Assembly (NCBI RefSeq): GCF_020509005.1
Contig: NC_063023.1
Coordinates: 1,984,001 to 2,048,000 of the forward strand
Reading direction: 5' to 3'
Length of the DNA: 64,000 nucleotides
Source of the DNA: Fulvia fulva
Lineage: Eukaryota > Ascomycota > Dothideomycetes > Mycosphaerellales > Mycosphaerellaceae
The notes beneath the pieces are model-generated. The model had not been told where the DNA came from. It saw only the letters and a list, made by a program, of their open reading frames with translations, and did not search any database. A program made the translations under genes and the position numbers. Each line of letters begins with the position of its first letter. Positions within the stretch are counted from its first letter, which is position 1. Of this stretch, positions 1-11,608 are shown piece by piece.

Positions 1-1300
1 GCGAGACCTTACTCGAGTAGCTGTTGCGTAGGTATCGCGAAGCTACTAGTAGAGGGGGCGGTGGCGGTGGTAGTGATAACGATAACGATAGAGACGACGA
101 TGACCGTAGCGACAATAGCCGAGGACGTGACAACGACCGTCCGCGACCAGGACCTAATAATAGTCGTGACTCGAGAATGCGTAACACCCGTACCTAGACA
201 CTACTAGTTGACCTTCTAGAACGTCTCTTCACTATTGACCGCACCCTCACTCGCGGCATAGAGATCGGCAAGGGTGTGCCCGACCCTAAGCACTTCAAGA
301 ACGATGACGACCCTAATTTCGATAGCTAGTATAGCAGTGTTCTCCTAAAGCTGACTGTAGTAACCTTCCGTACTAAGGTAGATAGTCTGCGCTTCGTGTA
401 TAGGTAGACATAAGGTGATCCTTAGTAAAGTATTAAGCCGAGGATCCCTATGCCTAGACAGTAGTCCTTTAACGAGTTCAAGACTAGAGAAGAGTTATTA
501 GACTAGATAACACGCTAATATAGTATACGTAATAAGGGAACTAAGGCTATAGTTAACATTGCTACCTATAAGCAAGAACAAGGCGAAACCTTTGTAGCCT
601 TCTATGCCCGCTACTCGAAGTTGCGCGCCTAGATGTTATAGACCGATGAGACCGAGCTTATGCTGTTCCGTAACCGACTGAACCGCAAGTACTTCATCAA
701 GACCTTCGGCGACCGCAAAGTCGACCGCCGCCTAGACAGTATGTAAGACGTTATCGAGGAGTGCACCGCACTGGACGAGAGTTTCTACGAGACAGATCGA
801 CTATACCCGCAGAAGGAGCGCCCCCGGGGCAATAGCAACTCGAATAGCAATGGCGGCCAGAACAACTAGAATAACGGTAACGTAGTTACTAGTACCGCTA
901 CCGGTATAGCAGGTGCCTTAGTACAGCGCCTACTACAGTACGCTAGTACTAAGAAGAAGGAGGATCTGCCGACACATCTATAGAACCTGCCTGCGCTCAA
1001 CCGTAAGTAGCGCGAAGACCTTAAGAAGTAGGGTAAGTGCTACCGCTGCCGTATAGGTTCTTACGTGTCGACTAACCCTAAATGCCCACTGTATAGGTAC
1101 GATAGCGACTATCGCCTACCGCGTCTACGCAATACTACGCCGAATCCGAACGCGAACCTCAGTTCCCTAGCCGCCGATCCGCGGTAGGGAAATGGCACGA
1201 CCGCTACCTAAGCGTAGCAGACAGCGGTCACCCGAACTTCCTAGGACAGAAAGAGTATGAGATTAAGAGACACGGAACGTAAGAGACGGTAACAGACTAT
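1..1300 (+). pseudogene. Gypsy-A copy 1 gag remnant
   Basis: Capsid/nucleocapsid remnant, cut by the window edge. A Gly/Arg/Asp-rich stretch lies near 50-180. A zinc knuckle lies near 1035-1090 (CYRC, then a position where His is now Tyr, then KC). Its codons start at positions divisible by 3, whereas protease and RT use the frame with remainder 2, so gag and pol are offset by -1. That fits a -1 frameshift strategy, although no slippery site can be recognised after RIP. Several TAG codons interrupt it. The gag end is approximate. Confidence 0.75.
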
Positions 1301-1479
1301 AGTGAGGAGCTTAAGATATCGGCATGCGCACTGGATAAGCAACAGCTAGCTGTGTACCCTCACATAGTGTTACCCGTAATGATATAACAGAGAAAGGCTC
1401 GAGGCCTTATAGATTCTGCTTCTACCTCTCTCTTTCTTGACTAGAAATTCACACGTAAATACACAATACCCCTGATCCC

Positions 1480-4400
1480 TTTAACGCAAAGCCGACGACT
1501 AATACTAGGAGATAGAACGGCCACTGCGCGGCAGATTATATACGCGGCCCCTGTAGACGTAGTTATAGGCGATTATTACGAGCAAATGTTATGCTACGTC
1601 ACCGACCTCGAATACGACATCGTCTTTGGCCTACCGTGGCTTATAGCGCACAACCCAAACATCTTCTAGGAGACAGGCGAGGTGGCATTCAGGTCGGATT
1701 ACTGCTTTGGTCACTGTCTACAGAATAAGACACCAACAACAGTGCAATCCCTAAACTACCGCGAGAAGAAGAAGTAGGCACTAGTACGGTACGGACCAGA
1801 GCCCTTCACTAGAGATGTAGCGAGCTTCACAGTAGGAGGGGCAGAGCTGAATGTCTCATCATATGACCTAGAAGACATAGACGATGAAGAAGTGGACTGC
1901 TAGGGCGTTTCTCAACGCGCGTAGGGGATGTACGCGCACCGGCCTAGGGCTGAGTGCTTCTACATCATGCCTACTAGGCGTGAGAGCGACGGCGGAGAGC
2001 TTAAGCTGAGTGCAATGGCTGCTAATAATCTGGACCAATTCTTAAACAAGCAGTTTAATCACAACCCGAAGGAGAAGTTGCCGCCAATGTACTACGATAT
2101 TACGGACGCTTTCTCAGCTAAGGATCATAAAGGACTCCCACCTTACCGACTAGGCGTAGATTATAAGATTCACATTAAGCCTAATGGTCTATAAGAGCCA
2201 CCATACCGCAAGCCCTACGGCCTAGCTAAGAAGGAGAACGAGGCAGTTAAGAAATGGCTAGACGAGCAAATATCTAAAGGGAAGGTACGGAAAGCAGGGC
2301 AAAAGACGAACCAGTCTCCTGTACTAGTGCTAGTAGTACGTAAGCCTAGAGGTGGGCTGCGTGTTTATATCGACTACAGAGGATTGAATGCGATCACTAT
2401 TAAGAACCGGTATCCGATTCCCTTGATACACGAGACGCTCAACCGTATACACGGCAAGAAGTACTTTATAAAGCTAGACATTGTAGTAGCCTTTAACAAG
2501 TTACGGATAGCTAAAGGGCACGAGTGGTTGATAGCGTTTGCGACACGATACGGCATCTACGAGTGTCTAGTGTTGCCATTCGGCTTGTACAACGGACTAG
2601 TATCGTTCTAATTATACATCAACAAGGTCTTGTAAGAACACCTAGACGACTTTGTGTCGGCCTACCTAGATGACGTACTTATCTTTAGTGACACCTTGGA
2701 GGAGCACATTGAACACGTGCGGAAGGTTCTCACCAAGCTACGCGATGTAGGACTTATAGTAGACATCGACAAAAGCGAATTCTACTAACAGAAGGTGAAG
2801 TATCTTAGGCTAATTATAACCCCTAACGGCATCGAGATGGACCCCGAGAAACTCGAATGTATTCAGATATAGGAAGCTCCTGAGAACCTGAAGGATATCC
2901 AGGCCTTCCTTAGATTTGCCAACTTCTATAGGCGATTCATCGAAGCATTTTCGCGCATAGCTGCTCCTCTTACAAACCTGACCAAGTCGGACGGACCAAG
3001 CAATCACAAGAACAGAAGGATTCAATGGTCACTAGATTGCTAACGAGCCTTTGACAATTTGAAAGCTGCGTTCAGCAAAGCCGGCATACTCGTACATTAC
3101 GTACTAGGTAGGGAAACAGTAGTAGAGACAGATTCTTTAGATTTTGTAAACGCCGGCGTACTTTCGTAGTATAACGAGAATAGTATACTATATCCTATAG
3201 CCTTCTACTCGAAGAAGTTAAGTCTATAGGAGTATAATTATTAAATCTATAACAAGGAACTATTAGCTATTATTAAGGTTTTTAAGGAATAGAGACCCGA
3301 GCTTGCCTACGAGGTAGACAATAAGGACTTATAGCTAGTCAAGATTTACACCGACCATAAGAACCTAGAATACTTCATAACGACAAAGTAGCTAAATCGG
3401 CGACAAGCGCGTTGGGCTAAGTTCTTGTTATAGTTCAACTTTAAGATAATATACCGTCTAGGACTTCAAGGTATAAAGCCAGACAGCCTGACGAGACGTA
3501 GCTAGGACCTTCCGTAGGGGGTAGACGACCCTCGGAACTAGCATTAGCATTAGACATTGCTGCCTCCTAAGCGATTCCTTAAGATCGCCTTACTATAGGC
3601 AACAGTAGAAGATACGCCGGAAGAAGAAGAACTAGTACCGCTAAACCCTAAAGCTGAAGAGTTTATGCCTATAGAACGAGATGCGCCTACTGAATAACCG
3701 GCGACGCGTAAAAGTCAGCGGGAAGCCGAACTCGAGTATCGAATGTCGACGGCGTACGTAACCGATAACGAGCTCAAGACCGCGATTAAGGACCTATAGA
3801 AAGACCGTACTCCTATACTGCTACAGAGAGCGAAGATTTACCTAGTACACTATAAAGTGGATGGCGACCTGCTATATGTTCGAAACCAATACGACGGCTA
3901 GAGCTTATAGGTACTAAATGACCAAGCTTTATAGACTAGGATAATCAAGATAAACTATGACGCTCTAGTAGCAGGCCATCTAGGATGAGCTCGCACTTAT
4001 GAACTCGTAGTACGTGAATTCTACTGGCCTGGATTAGCGAGATCCGTGCGCAGATACACCGCGAATTGCCGCACCTGCCGTATAACAAAATCTCTGCACT
4101 CCTAGCCACTAGGATTACTACAGCCACTTCCTGTTCTAGATCGGCCTTAGAAACACATTGCAGTCGACTTCGTTATCGGACTCCTAGACAGCACTCTTGA
4201 CGGCATAGTCTATAACAACATTATGACCGTCACTAATAGGCTTACTAAGGAAGTCGAGCTGATCCCTATTAGCGCAATGACAGCACAGAATGCGGCAAGG
4301 CTTTTCCTTAAACATGTGTTCTGTCGGCGCGGGTTTCCTAATACTATTACATCAGACCGTAGCAAGTAGTAGGTTGCTACCTTCTAGAAGAAACTCTGTA

Positions 4401-5650
4401 AGATGCTCCGCACAAATCGCAAGCTGAGTTCTTCGTATCACCTAGAAACTGATAGACAGTTAGAACGTACTAACTAGGCGATGGAACAGTATCTCCGTAT
4501 GTTCACTAACGAGGCACAGGATGACTAGGTAGAATGGCTGTGCCTTGCTCAGTTCGCGATCAACAATCACCTGTCTGAGACTACTAGTGTGTCGCCGTTC
4601 TACGCCACCTTAGGATACAACCCTGAGTTCATAGAGCGAGTTGACCTGAACGCTAGAAAGGAGGGAGGACTGACCACTCTCTAGCGACTAGACGCGCGAT
4701 TAGCAGAAACCTTTGTGCGTCGAATTTGCGAGCTTCACAAACACCTTCAAGAGAATATACGAATGTCACAAGCTCTCTAAGTAGAGGCAGCAAACCGCCA
4801 CCGAAGCATTCCTCTAGACTACAAGGTGGGTGATTAGGTGTATCTTAGCACTAAGAACATCCGCACGACTCGACTATCTAAGAAGCTGGACAGGAGATAT
4901 GCCGGCCCTTACTAGATCACGGAAGTTATGCCGGCCAGACTCTCTTATCGACTGAAACTATCAGACGCTCTAGTAGGACTTGATAACTGCTTCTACACCT
5001 CACTACTATAACGAGCCGACCACCCCGATTTCCCACCACTTGAAGGGCAGCATCTGGCGCCGCCACCACCGATAACTATCGAACCTGACACTACCGAGGC
5101 TAATGTAGCAGCCGATATAGTGGCAGCACCTACGCACATGTACGAGGTGGAAAAGATCCTTGACATGTACACCCGTAAGCGGGTAGGCAAGGTGAAGAAG
5201 GGGCACAAGCGCAAAGTAGATATATAGTACAAGGTGAAATGGGCTGGATATTAGAACGAGGAGGATGGTGAGACCTAGTAACCTGCAGAGGACATGCTTG
5301 AACACGTAGCCGCCGCTGTTACAGACTTTCACTATAACCGGCCGGAGTTGTCTACGCCTATAGGCTTCGCAGCTCCATCTGACTGGTCCCTACTAGCCAC
5401 TGAGATACTCGGGCTCAACTCGATCAGGGTCATTCCGAAAGACACCGTCACGAATGAGTCGCCTCGAGCCTTGCCTCTAATAGAATCTGCTCCGCACATA
5501 TTCGATACTCGAGTAGAGCCTACAGAGCCTATAATGATACCTAACTTTGGTCATAAGGATTATACGCGAGTGCGAGCCGAAGACAGACTTAGATCTAGGG
5601 CAAGCTAGCTAACTAGGCAACATGTTTCTCGAAGGAAGCCGGTCGAGGAT
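1480..5650 (+). pseudogene. Gypsy-A copy 1 pol remnant (PR-RT-RH-IN-chromodomain)
   Basis: One reading frame with stops carries, in order: a retropepsin end (DIVFGLPWL near 1615-1650); RT with the TRYGIYE and LPFGL motifs and an intact catalytic YLDDVLIFS near 2665-2690; RNase H (about 3050-3500); an integrase HHCC finger and DDE core (about 3960-4640; AVDFVIGL near 4160); and a C-terminal chromodomain near 5135-5300 (VEKILDMYTRKR, YKVKWAGY, PAEDML). The stretches at 1928-2194 and 2327-2611 remain open. Family knowledge: the chromodomain binds methylated histone H3 and steers integration to heterochromatin, which suits the nesting seen here. Confidence 0.88.
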
Positions 5651-5802
5651 GGTCTTAATAGAGCGAATGCGATGTTATCGGATGACGACAGGGTACTAGA
5701 GGATGATTCGGCGTTCGCGCGATTATGGAGCTCGACAGGCAAGTGGCCTCATAAGGTGAATAACGCTCAGAGGACTGAGGCGTGTTTTGGGAGGGGGGGT
5801 AC

Positions 5803-5986
5803 TGTCACGGGCAGCCCGCGACCCCTCACTGTAGCTACGTCGGCCCGGCTGAACCGCGGACCTTCTACATCGGGTTAGCGCGGCTTGGCTTTGCTTTATA
5901 ACTTCGCCGCGCCTCGCGCTCCTCTTTCGTAGCTTCGTAGAACAACAACTATCTCATTCGGACCCTATGGTACGCGCGCCCTTATA
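5803..5986 (+). repeat. 3' LTR of Gypsy-A copy 1 (184 bp)
   Basis: It starts TGTCACGGGCAGCC just after a polypurine tract (about 5788-5802, GGGAGGGGGGGTAC) and ends CGCGCGCCCTTATA. LTRs of the same length occur at 14489-14672, 23842-24025 (reverse), 35822-36005 (reverse) and 51746-51929. This copy keeps the unmutated TGTCAC start where the others read TATTAC or TATCAC. Confidence 0.9.
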
Positions 5987-6741
5987 TAGTATAATATAAG
6001 ATACTTAAGACAAACCCCGACGGAAGTTTTAGTACTAATATAAGAGAGTTTAATAACATCGTACGGATCCTTAGCGATAAGGAAGAGTAGTTCCCTATAT
6101 CGTAAGGAAAATACTAAGTACTAAAGAATCGAGAAGAAGAGTATATCCGACAACATTACGACGAGCTAATATACGGACATCCTAGAACTTTGAAAACAGT
6201 TGACCTAATATAATACAGTTTCTTATTTCTATAGATAAGGCTAAAGGTGCTACGCTATATCAAACGGTGTGTATACTACTAACAAAATAAGGCTATAAGA
6301 CACGCTAAGTACGGTTATCTATAGTTTAGGACACTACCGACAAAACTATAGGACGAAGTTATAATAGACTTTATTATAAAACTCCTACTATCAAAAGACT
6401 AGGTTACTAATTAGACATACGATATAATACTAGTCATTATCGACAGGCTTACGAAATACATATACTTCATTCCTATATTAGAGATATATACTATAGAGCA
6501 GCTCGGATACCTCGTACTAGATAGGCTAATCCGATACTACGGATTTCCGGAAGTCTTTATTATAGACAGAGACAAGCTATTTATATCATGTTACTAGAAG
6601 ACGCTTATAGGAACGATCGGAATCAAGCATAAGCTGTTAATAGTATACTACCCGGAAACCGATAGATAAACAGAAAGGACGAACTAAACATTAGAACAAT
6701 ACCTTAGGCACTACATTAACTATATATAAGACAACGAAGCT
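5987..6741 (+). pseudogene. Integrase relic of a different old Ty3/Gypsy element
   Basis: Heavily RIP-mutated. The plus-strand translation shows an HHCC-type segment (YDELIYGHPRTLKT, then KRCVYY with Cys changed to Tyr) near 6150-6290. A DDE-type core follows (ILVIIDRLTKYIYF near 6425-6460; YYGFPEVFIIDRDKLF near 6535-6585). It differs from Gypsy-A integrase, so it is a second family, probably the sequence into which Gypsy-A copy 1 inserted. It ends at the LINE-A boundary. LTRs are not visible. Confidence 0.75.
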
Positions 6742-6761
6742 TATATAGTTAAGGTGACACG

Positions 6762-7973
6762 ATGATAGCGATCGCAGGAAACGACCAGGAGCAGGAGAGT
6801 AACGAGTGGAAGGAGGTCTGTAGGAAGGCAGAAACAATGGCAATGGCAGGAGATGGCGAGCACCCAGAAAGAGCACTTAAGGAGATGATTTTGGAGCTCC
6901 TTGGAGGGCTAAAGGCACTAAGGAGCCAAGCAGGACAGATCATTAACAGGACAGTAGCAGCAGCAGCAAAGAAGAGGACACAGGAAGGCCAGAAACTAAG
7001 CCAACCAACCTGGGCAGCAGTTGCATCCCAAAACCCTCCCCCCCAGAAAACAGCTATCAAGGTCTACATTTCCGACCAGCAAGAGCAGAAAGAGATTGAG
7101 GGCCTGTCAGGCAAGGAGATCATACAGAAGATTGGGATACAAGGCATCATTGGAGCCAGGAAAGAGAAGGGAGGTGTCCTTAAGCTGTTCACAGCACAGG
7201 AGCAAGACAGGAAGAGGCTAGAGACACAGAAGGAGTGGACAGTCAAACTAGGCAAGACGGCTAAGGTCTCACACCAACAAAATATGGTTATTGCCCATGG
7301 GATGACCACAAAGTTTGACATTGAAGGAGACCTTAAGAGGCTGCAGGACCAGAACCAGGCTGTATGCCCAGGGCTACAGATCACAAAAGCAGCATGGGTC
7401 AACAGAAAGACAAAGGACACAAAGAGAGAGTCTTCTCTAGTGCTCTGGATAGGCACTGTAGAACAGGCAAACACCGTGCTTGACAAGGGCATCTTCTGGG
7501 AATGCGAAAGAATGGACACAGAAATCCATAGAAGCACCCACAGACTACTGCAATGCTTCAAGTGCCAACAGTATGGTCATATCTCTACTAGATGCCCAAG
7601 CCAAAAGGACACTTGTTCCCACTGTGCTGGTAGCCACAAAGTACAGAATTGCACAGCCCCAAAGAGTGAAGCCAGATGTGCATGCTGTGGAAAGAAACAC
7701 CCTTCCTGGTCCCAAGACTGCACAGCTAGGATTGAGGCAAAGAGGAGGGCAAGAGAAGCCAGGATCAACACCCCTATCAGATTCCAGACAGGGACAATCA
7801 CCCAAGAACCCCTAAGGACTGTCTACAACCCTCTAAAAAGAGGCAGAACAGAAGAGACCACACAGGCCCAAGGCCACCCTGCTATGGGTAGACCAAAATC
7901 AATTGTGGTTGTAGGAAGAGACCCGTCACAAAGCAGGCTCAACCTTACCACAATCCCAAATAGCAGCCAGTAG
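6762..7973 (+). CDS. LINE-A ORF1 protein, Gag-like RNA-binding (403 aa)
   Basis: Open frame of 403 codons from the ATG only about 14 bp inside the element. The N-terminal third is charged and Gln/Ala-rich, with a PTWAAVAS motif near residues 84-92 that is common in fungal LINE ORF1 proteins. Near residues 263-315 lies a cluster of CCHC zinc knuckles, beginning CFKCQQYGHISTRC and followed by CSHCAGSHKVQNC and CACCGKKHPSWSQDC. Family role: binds LINE RNA to form the ribonucleoprotein for target-primed reverse transcription. It ends TAG, 45 bp before the ORF2 ATG. No premature stop is seen, so this is the only apparently intact LINE-A protein. Confidence 0.88.
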   Translation: MIAIAGNDQEQESNEWKEVCRKAETMAMAGDGEHPERALKEMILELLGGLKALRSQAGQIINRTVAAAAKKRTQEGQKLSQPTWAAVASQNPPPQKTAIKVYISDQQEQKEIEGLSGKEIIQKIGIQGIIGARKEKGGVLKLFTAQEQDRKRLETQKEWTVKLGKTAKVSHQQNMVIAHGMTTKFDIEGDLKRLQDQNQAVCPGLQITKAAWVNRKTKDTKRESSLVLWIGTVEQANTVLDKGIFWECERMDTEIHRSTHRLLQCFKCQQYGHISTRCPSQKDTCSHCAGSHKVQNCTAPKSEARCACCGKKHPSWSQDCTARIEAKRRAREARINTPIRFQTGTITQEPLRTVYNPLKRGRTEETTQAQGHPAMGRPKSIVVVGRDPSQSRLNLTTIPNSSQ

Positions 7974-8017
7974 CAGGAAGCACGAGAAGACCAGCAGGAG
8001 ACCAGCATAGATGAGTC

Positions 8018-11000
8018 ATGATTGAGACACCTAATCTTACCACTATCCAGTACAATGTCAACAAAAGCCAGCACAAGGTCTAGAGAAGCTTTCTCTAAGC
8101 ACTGGACCCAAAGAAACACCTAGTCATTGCAGTCTAGGAACCTTAGATCAACAGCAAATCTAACAGACCATCTACTGCTAACGACCCAAGGTATCACACA
8201 CTCCTAGCCAAACAAGGCACCCCTAGAACATGCATGTACATCAGCAAAGAGATGGCAACAGACAGCTGGGAACAAATCCAACAGGAAGGGGGAGACATCA
8301 CCTCAGTCAGACTCAACACCAACCAAGGCAGCATCCACATCCACAGTGTATACAACCCACCCCCCAGCTCCAGAAGCAGCACCCAGCTAGGCACACTACA
8401 ACAGCTGCCAGACATCCTGCAGAGTGACTCCCAACACATCGTGCTGGGAGACTTCAACTTGCACCATCCTACATGGGGATCAGACTTTGCACCTGCCCAT
8501 CACTTCCTAGCTAACAGACTCCTCTCCACTACCCAAAGCAACAACATGCACCTAGTTACCCCAAAGGGCCTAACTACCTGGCCACAGAGAGCAAGCTCAA
8601 GCACCATTGACCTGTGCTTTGCATCACATGACCTGCAGCAGAAGGTCACCAGATGCTGGGTTAACCAGGACTTGGAGTCCTCATCAGATCACCTCCCAAT
8701 TCAGGTGGAGTTTGAAACACAGACACAGCAGGAAGGAGACCTAGAACCTCAGCTGGCCTGGAAGGCAGCCAACTGGGAACAGATCAGACAAGACCTGGAA
8801 CAGAAGCTAGCTGGACTAGAGACCAGGAGACTGGAAACAGCCTTAGACATAGACCAAGCAGTGGCAGAACTGGTTAGAACAATGCAGGAAACTGCGGTAG
8901 CCTACACCAGAGAAAAGAAACAGTCACTGTACCAGAAGCCATTCTGGACAAAGGAATGCTCAGAGAAGGTCAAGGCAGCCAGGCAGGCCAGGAGAGCCCT
9001 TACCCAGAGTCACTCCCAGGAAGCATGGGACAGATACAACCAGGCAACCAGAGACAAGAAGGCCCAGATCAAGAGGGACAAGATGCTGGAGTGGAGGTCA
9101 ACAGTTGGATCCATTACCCAGAATCCTGAGAAGATGTGGAAACTAGCAAAGTGGGCAAGACAACCCACACAGGACAGAAACATGCTGCCCCAGTTTCCAA
9201 ACATTGAAGACCAGGAAGGAGTAATCCAACACACTCTCCCAGGAAAGGCACAGGCATTGGGGAAACATTTCTTTGGCACATAGGTAGAAGCTGACCTGCA
9301 GGATCTGGAAGGCAGTGTGTATCCAACACCACTAGAGCAATCCTGCACAGTGGGAGAGGGAGAGATCAAGAGCATCATTAAGACACTCTCAGGAAACAAG
9401 GCCCCAGGACCAGATGGGATTCCAAACTTGTTCATCAAGACATGCAAGGACCAGATCTCCCCTGCACTGTCAAACATCTTTTCACAGTGCATGGCCCAAG
9501 GACACTGCCCTAAACACTTCAAGGAGTCACTGACTGTGGTCTTGAGAAAACCACAGAAAGAGGACTACACGAAGCTAAAGGCATATAGACCTATTGCCTT
9601 GCTCAACACACTAGGCAAACTCCTGGAAAAGATCATAGCAGAAAGGCTGACAAACCTAGCTGAAGAACATGGAATCCTTCCTAAAGAACAGATGGGAGGC
9701 AGGAAACAAAGATCAACACTAACAGCTGTGGAACTTATCACAGAGCAGATCAAGACCCTGTGGCACTTTGGGAACAACAAAGCAGCCATACTCCTCTCAC
9801 TAGACATATCAGGAGCCTTTAACAATGTCTCACACCAGAGGCTGATCCACATCCTGAAACAGAAGGCTATCCCTAACTGGACAGTCCAGTTCATCCAGTC
9901 GTTTCTCAAAGGCAGAACCACAAGACTAAGACTGGGCAGATACAAATCTGACAGCATGCCTACAGAGACAGGAATCCCACAGGGATCAACAATGTCTCCA
10001 ATCCTGTTTCTCCTCTTTATAGCAGACCTGCCAGCAAAGCTAAACTCTAGAAACACATCAGCCTCAGGGTTTGTGGATGACACAAACATCCTAGCTTGGT
10101 CAGACAGCACAGAAGAGAACTGCAGAATCTTGCAGAAGAAACACAAGGAATGTGAGGAATGGGCCAGGAAACATGGAGCCAGATTTGCCCCAGAGAAGTA
10201 TCAACTCATCCACTTCAGTAGAGCCAGAAACAGACACAATATGCAAGCCCCAATCACTATTCAGGGACACACAACAGAACCCTTAAGTGAATTAAGGGTG
10301 CTAGGAATATGGATGGATCTAAAGCTTAGCTAGGGACCACAGGTCAAGAAAGCACGGGCAAGAGCAGACAACAATAGGCAATCAATTGACAGGCTTACAG
10401 CCTCCACATAGGGAGCCACATTTGCGAAAGCAAAGGTTATGTACAAGGCCATTGTGAAGCCAGCTATGCTATATAGAGCCCAGATCTAGTCAGCCCAAGA
10501 CAAGATCCCAAAGAGAATTGTAGATCCCATCAGCAGAGCCCAAGCCTCCTGTCTGAAAAAGGTGCTTGGAGCATACAAGTCAACTCCAACAAGGGTGGTC
10601 GAAATGGAGTCTGGCTCCCCACCAGCCAAGCTCTACCTTCAAGGGTTGAGATACCAGTATGCAGGAAAGACGTCTGCATACCCAGCCCAGCTAGTAATCC
10701 AGAAGGCAGTCAACAGAATCAGGAGCCAGTGCACAAGAAGGCACAGACAAGCAAGACCCAATCCAGCCCCACAGAAGCAGCAGGACCTGCAGAAGTTCAA
10801 AGAGCTAACAGAACAGCTGCACCTAGCCCAGCAGAAACAGGACAGAAGGGCTCAAGGGAGAGGATCAGCAGCCAGCCAAGGGAAGAAGCAACAGTCTCTA
10901 GCTGAAAGGATGGCAGGACTCCTCTGGAAGACTGAATGGACAAGAACCCCACAGAGGCCAGGAACCCCAAAGGCACTCCAACAGTTTGGTAGCCACAACT

Positions 11001-11404
11001 ACCTACTGTACTCAGACCTGACCAGGTCAGAAGCAAGCATAGCAATACAAATCCGCTCTGAACACATCGGAGTCAGGGCATACCTGCATCAGAGAAAAGT
11101 CCCAGGTATCGAAGACAAGAGTTGCCTATGCGGCTACCTGTCCTAGAATGTCGAACATAGACTTCTGGTTTGCAAAGAATGGAGTACAGGGAGAGGTGAA
11201 TGGAGGGCAAGGGCAAGGAACAGAAACTTCCAAGCCATGATCAGCAATAAGGGAGACCTCCAGAGAATTACAAGGTGGATCATCTACCAAGGATTTTTGG
11301 AGCAGTTCTCTCTTACTAGGGAAACAGAGAGATGGATTGAGGAGAGAAAGAAGGAGGAGGAGAGCAGGAAGAGGGGGACAACTCCAGGGTTGCAGACAAG
11401 GTAG
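8018..11404 (+). pseudogene. LINE-A copy 1 ORF2: endonuclease-reverse transcriptase with nine in-frame stops
   Basis: A single frame of 1,129 codons from the ATG at 8018 to the TAG at 11402. It is broken only by substitutions: TAG at 8081, 8135, 8144, 9281, 10331, 10409, 10487 and 11144, and TAA at 8096. Most sit where Trp or Gln is expected (for example EP-stop-INS). Domains: apurinic-type endonuclease (VLGDFNLHHPTWG near residue 145; SSDHLPI near 225); RT (NKAPGPDGIPN; IPQGSTMSP; catalytic FVDD near 10072); and a C-terminal Cys/His motif (CLCGY, then HRLLVC). No RNase H domain was recognised. There is no frameshift anywhere. Confidence 0.9.
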
Positions 11405-11608
11405 TCAGAGGCTAACCACCATGACACTAGTGCACCCTAATGGAAGGAAAACTGAGAACTCATGGCAAGGAAGCTATTAGAGAAGGAGAGGAGGTTTTTA
11501 CCTAGGAATAGGTTTCCTACCTTATGCAGTAACATATATAGACATAAACCCGCATGGGCCGGAGGGCACCACAACGGGTAAATGAATCATCTATCTATCT
11601 ATATATAG

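Larger units (their letters stand above)
1..5986 (+). mobile_element. Gypsy-A copy 1: Ty3/Gypsy chromovirus, 5' end outside window, RIP-degraded
   Basis: The element runs from inside gag through pol to a complete 184-bp 3' LTR. Two more copies of the family in this window (14489-51929 plus; 23842-36005 minus) define its ends and its LTR. Order seen: gag with a zinc knuckle, aspartic protease, reverse transcriptase, RNase H, integrase and a chromodomain, which is the arrangement of chromoviruses. Many in-frame TAG/TAA codons occur where Gln or Trp is expected, the product of CpA to TpA and TpG to TpA change. This copy is less mutated than copies 2 and 3 and keeps many CA dinucleotides. It cannot make full-length protein. 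Confidence 0.93.
6742..11608 (+). mobile_element. LINE-A copy 1 (Tad/I-like non-LTR retrotransposon)
   Basis: Two-ORF LINE: ORF1 with zinc knuckles, ORF2 with endonuclease and RT, and a 3' tail of ATCT repeats (about 11587-11602) in place of poly(A). A possible 7-bp TSD, TATATAG, lies at 6742-6748 and 11602-11608. It keeps abundant CA/TG, unlike its flanks, so it postdates most local RIP. From 7104 to about 11600 it matches the minus-strand copy at 36014-40513 with no indel (the sum of paired coordinates is 47617 throughout). The left flank is a Gypsy integrase relic and the right flank a Copia-1 relic, so they are not halves of one target. Confidence 0.92.

Noticed and set aside
7064..7561. 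165-codon minus-strand ORF inside LINE-A, with others at 9010-9522 and 9565-10146
   Set aside because: Shadows of the LINE coding frames; a Ser/Cys/Leu-rich composition is typical of antisense reading.
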